6,757 bases of DNA from Acidobacteriaceae bacterium (GTDB lineage: Bacteria; Acidobacteriota; Terriglobia; Terriglobales; Acidobacteriaceae), in the NCBI GenBank assembly GCA_003154055.1, contig PMCH01000075.1:588-7344 (forward strand), read 5' to 3'. A model generated the notes under the pieces. It worked only from the letters and a program-made list of their open reading frames with translations, was not told the origin of the DNA and ran no database searches. Numbering within the stretch: position 1 is the stretch's first letter; every line of letters starts with the position of its first letter. Of this stretch, positions 5,737-6,757 are shown in pieces. The translations under genes and the position numbers were made by a program.

Positions 5737-6093
5737 ATGGGATCTCTAAAAATGATCGGCGGGTTCGCCCTTTTCGTGGTCATGGGCATCGTGGGCATCA
5801 AGATTGTCCCGGTGTATTTCTCGAACTACCAGTTCGAGGACGCCATCAAGACCGAGGCCATCCAGTCCACCTACGGCACCCGTACCGAAGACGATATCCG
5901 GGACAGCATCGTCAAGCACGCCCGCGAATACGATATTCCGCTCACGGCGAAGCAAGTCCACGTTTCCCGGACGGGTTCCAATGGCACCGGCTCCCTTTCG
6001 ATCGAAGCCGACTACAGCGTGCCCGTCAATCTGCCGGGTTACTCGACGACTCTCGACTTCCATCCCTCCAGTAAGAACAAGGGCGTGTTCTAA
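5737..6093 (+). CDS. Small single-pass membrane protein, DUF4845-like
   Basis: This 118-residue protein has an N-terminal membrane segment (about residues 7-26, from GGFALFVV to the KIVP motif) and then a soluble domain of about 90 residues expected outside the cytoplasm. The layout (hydrophobic start, K-VPVYF-NYQFEDAI, a TEDDIRD helix, then strands ending in a YSVPVNLPGYSTTLDFHP-like stretch) resembles DUF4845 proteins as I remember them from Acidobacteriota and Proteobacteria. Their function is unknown to me. ATG 5737 has only a weak GAGA ahead. A second in-frame ATG at 5752 (residue 6) has GGGA nine bases upstream and could be the true start; the membrane segment is kept either way. It lies 90 bases after proS, so read-through co-transcription is possible. 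No intrinsic terminator is seen after it. Confidence 0.85.
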   Translation: MGSLKMIGGFALFVVMGIVGIKIVPVYFSNYQFEDAIKTEAIQSTYGTRTEDDIRDSIVKHAREYDIPLTAKQVHVSRTGSNGTGSLSIEADYSVPVNLPGYSTTLDFHPSSKNKGVF

Positions 6094-6098
6094 GAGCG

Positions 6099-6126
6099 GC
6101 TCTTGGCTCTTGGCTTTCGGTTCTTC
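6099..6126 (+). repeat. Heptanucleotide repeat array 4 (unit near GCTCTTG)
   Basis: Units GCTCTTG (6099), GCTCTTG (6106), GCTTTCG (6113) and GTTCTTC (6120) follow with an exact 7-base period, starting five bases after the stop codon of the DUF4845-like gene. The first unit also completes an interrupted palindrome, AAGAGC-G-GCTCTT (6092-6104), that overlaps the stop codon. Confidence 0.65.
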
Positions 6127-6348
6127 ACTCTCTCGCTGCCACCTTTTTCCATTCAGCTTCTTGAGCTTCCCCGCCGAACTTCTATCTTTCAGATCGACCT
6201 GTCCGATGGGACCTTCAGAAGTCGAGCCCCGGAGGGGTAGCCCAATTTTCAACCTCACCCCTTCCTCCTGAATCTGCGCAACACTGAAACGGCCTTGGCA
6301 GCGTCCCCTTCCCCACACCCCGTCTCTGGTTAGACACGCATCCAAACC
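6127..6348. other. Gene-free pyrimidine-rich spacer
   Basis: No gene is visible. The + strand is rich in C and T. A short CCCC-GGA-GGGG hairpin (6227-6237) sits within GAGCCCCGGAGGGGTAGCCC, which resembles the start of an intergenic repeat I associate with Acidobacteriota, present here only as a fragment if at all. The minus-strand open frame across 5746-6345 is a shadow of the DUF4845-like gene and this spacer. Confidence 0.4.
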
Positions 6349-6376
6349 TTGTAGCGCCCGCTTTCTGATTTAGAAT
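6349..6376 (+). promoter_or_regulatory. Candidate sigma-70 promoter for the PBP gene
   Basis: TTGTAG (6349-6354) and TAGAAT (6371-6376) are separated by 16 bases, within the range for a sigma-70 promoter. The -10 matches consensus at five of six positions and the -35 at its key TTG. Transcription would start near 6383 and give a leader of about 70 bases. It is the best-formed promoter candidate in the window. Confidence 0.45.
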
Positions 6377-6392
6377 CAACGCAGCGGCTCGC

Positions 6393-6420
6393 CTCAGCCG
6401 GCTTGGAAATTCGGACTGAG
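6393..6420 (+). other. Leader hairpin ahead of the PBP gene
   Basis: CTCAGCCG (6393-6400) pairs with CGG and CTGAG (6412-6414 and 6416-6420), leaving one bulged A at 6415 and an 11-base loop: eight pairs in 28 bases. It lies between the candidate promoter and the GTG start, 32 bases before it, and would be part of the mRNA leader. It contains the palindrome AGCCGGCT (6396-6403), so it could instead be an operator site. Confidence 0.3.
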
Positions 6421-6452
6421 AATTGCTTTTGTAGATCGTTTAGAGCCATCCC

Positions 6453-6757
6453 GTGGCCATTAAGCTGAAAATCCCGAGAGCCGGAAGCGGCGCCAGCGGA
6501 CGCCGGAGCCTTCTGCTTCCCCGCGATCCCGTGGTGCGGGCTGCGCTGCTGGCTTTCATGTCGCTTTCTCTGCTGGTGGTGGGCTTTTTTGCCTACTGGT
6601 ACGTAAAGTACGACCGCATCATTGAGCAACGCTTCCGCGGATCGGTATTTGCCAACTCCGCGAAGATTTTCGCCAGCCCCCAGCTGGTCAAGGTCGGAGC
6701 CGCGTTTTCGGTGCGTGATATTGCCACCGAACTGCGCCACGCCGGCTACACCGAAAA
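6453..6757 (+). CDS. N-terminus of a PBP1B-like bifunctional penicillin-binding protein (cut by window end)
   Basis: The first 101 residues are present and the frame stays open to the window end. The start is a Lys/Arg-rich cytoplasmic segment (residues 1-29), then one membrane helix (about 30-51, LLAFMSLSLLVVGFFAYWYV), then KYDRIIEQRFRGSVFANSAKIFASPQLVKVG. The last part, through ELRHAGYTE, matches the beginning of the UB2H region of PBP1B-type class A penicillin-binding proteins, which polymerise glycan strands and cross-link peptidoglycan outside the membrane. Those catalytic domains would lie beyond the window. An in-frame TAG at 6441-6443 makes GTG 6453 the first usable start, with only a weak AGAG seven bases ahead. 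The identification rests on family resemblance of the N-terminus alone; another membrane-anchored transglycosylase is possible. Confidence 0.78.
   Translation, partial: MAIKLKIPRAGSGASGRRSLLLPRDPVVRAALLAFMSLSLLVVGFFAYWYVKYDRIIEQRFRGSVFANSAKIFASPQLVKVGAAFSVRDIATELRHAGYTE

Noticed and set aside
5746..6345. 199-residue minus-strand open frame over the DUF4845-like gene and the spacer
   Set aside because: Half is antisense to a recognisable membrane protein and the rest covers the heptad array and spacer; the translation has no family features.
6330..6740. 136-residue minus-strand open frame at the right edge
   Set aside because: It is antisense to the PBP1B-like N-terminus, which has a membrane helix and a recognisable UB2H start on the + strand.

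Overview
This window reads like a chromosomal segment of an Acidobacteriota genome, probably from the Koribacteraceae/Acidobacteriales group. That assignment is inferred from three things: a secreted sedolisin (S53) protease with a C-terminal choice-of-anchor-D/ASH domain, the residue pattern of the small DUF4845-like membrane protein and of the PBP1-like N-terminus, and degenerate heptanucleotide repeats between genes. All recognisable genes lie on the + strand and the GC content is moderately high. There is no sign of phage, an insertion sequence, a CRISPR array or a plasmid.

Layout. Bases 1-707 hold no convincing gene but contain two predicted stem-loops. At 708-2690 is a secreted sedolisin-type protease with a clear Shine-Dalgarno site and signal peptide, closed by a textbook terminator with a UUCG tetraloop (2715-2741). 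At 2874-3290 is a stand-alone receiver-domain response regulator. It is followed by a 7-nt-periodic repeat region whose two halves are inverted copies of each other (3294-3434), and then by a 69-residue protein of unknown function (3458-3667). The gap 3668-3843 holds a possible pseudoknot, a hairpin, a -10-like box and a second heptad array that ends just before proS. At 3844-5646 is bacterial-type prolyl-tRNA synthetase with its editing insertion domain. A third heptad array fills the gap up to a small DUF4845-like membrane protein (5737-6093), and a fourth array begins right after that gene. The last gene (6453 to the window end) is the N-terminus of a bifunctional PBP1B-like penicillin-binding protein, preceded by a plausible promoter and a leader hairpin.

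The genes do not form an obvious single pathway: secreted proteolysis, signalling, translation and cell-wall synthesis sit side by side, each separated by 69 to 359 bases, so most are probably separate transcription units. I do not see a new multi-gene system. The most distinctive signal is in the gaps. Four intergenic regions from 3291 onward carry degenerate 7-nt tandem repeats, each with a different unit, three of them close to start codons that lack a good Shine-Dalgarno sequence.
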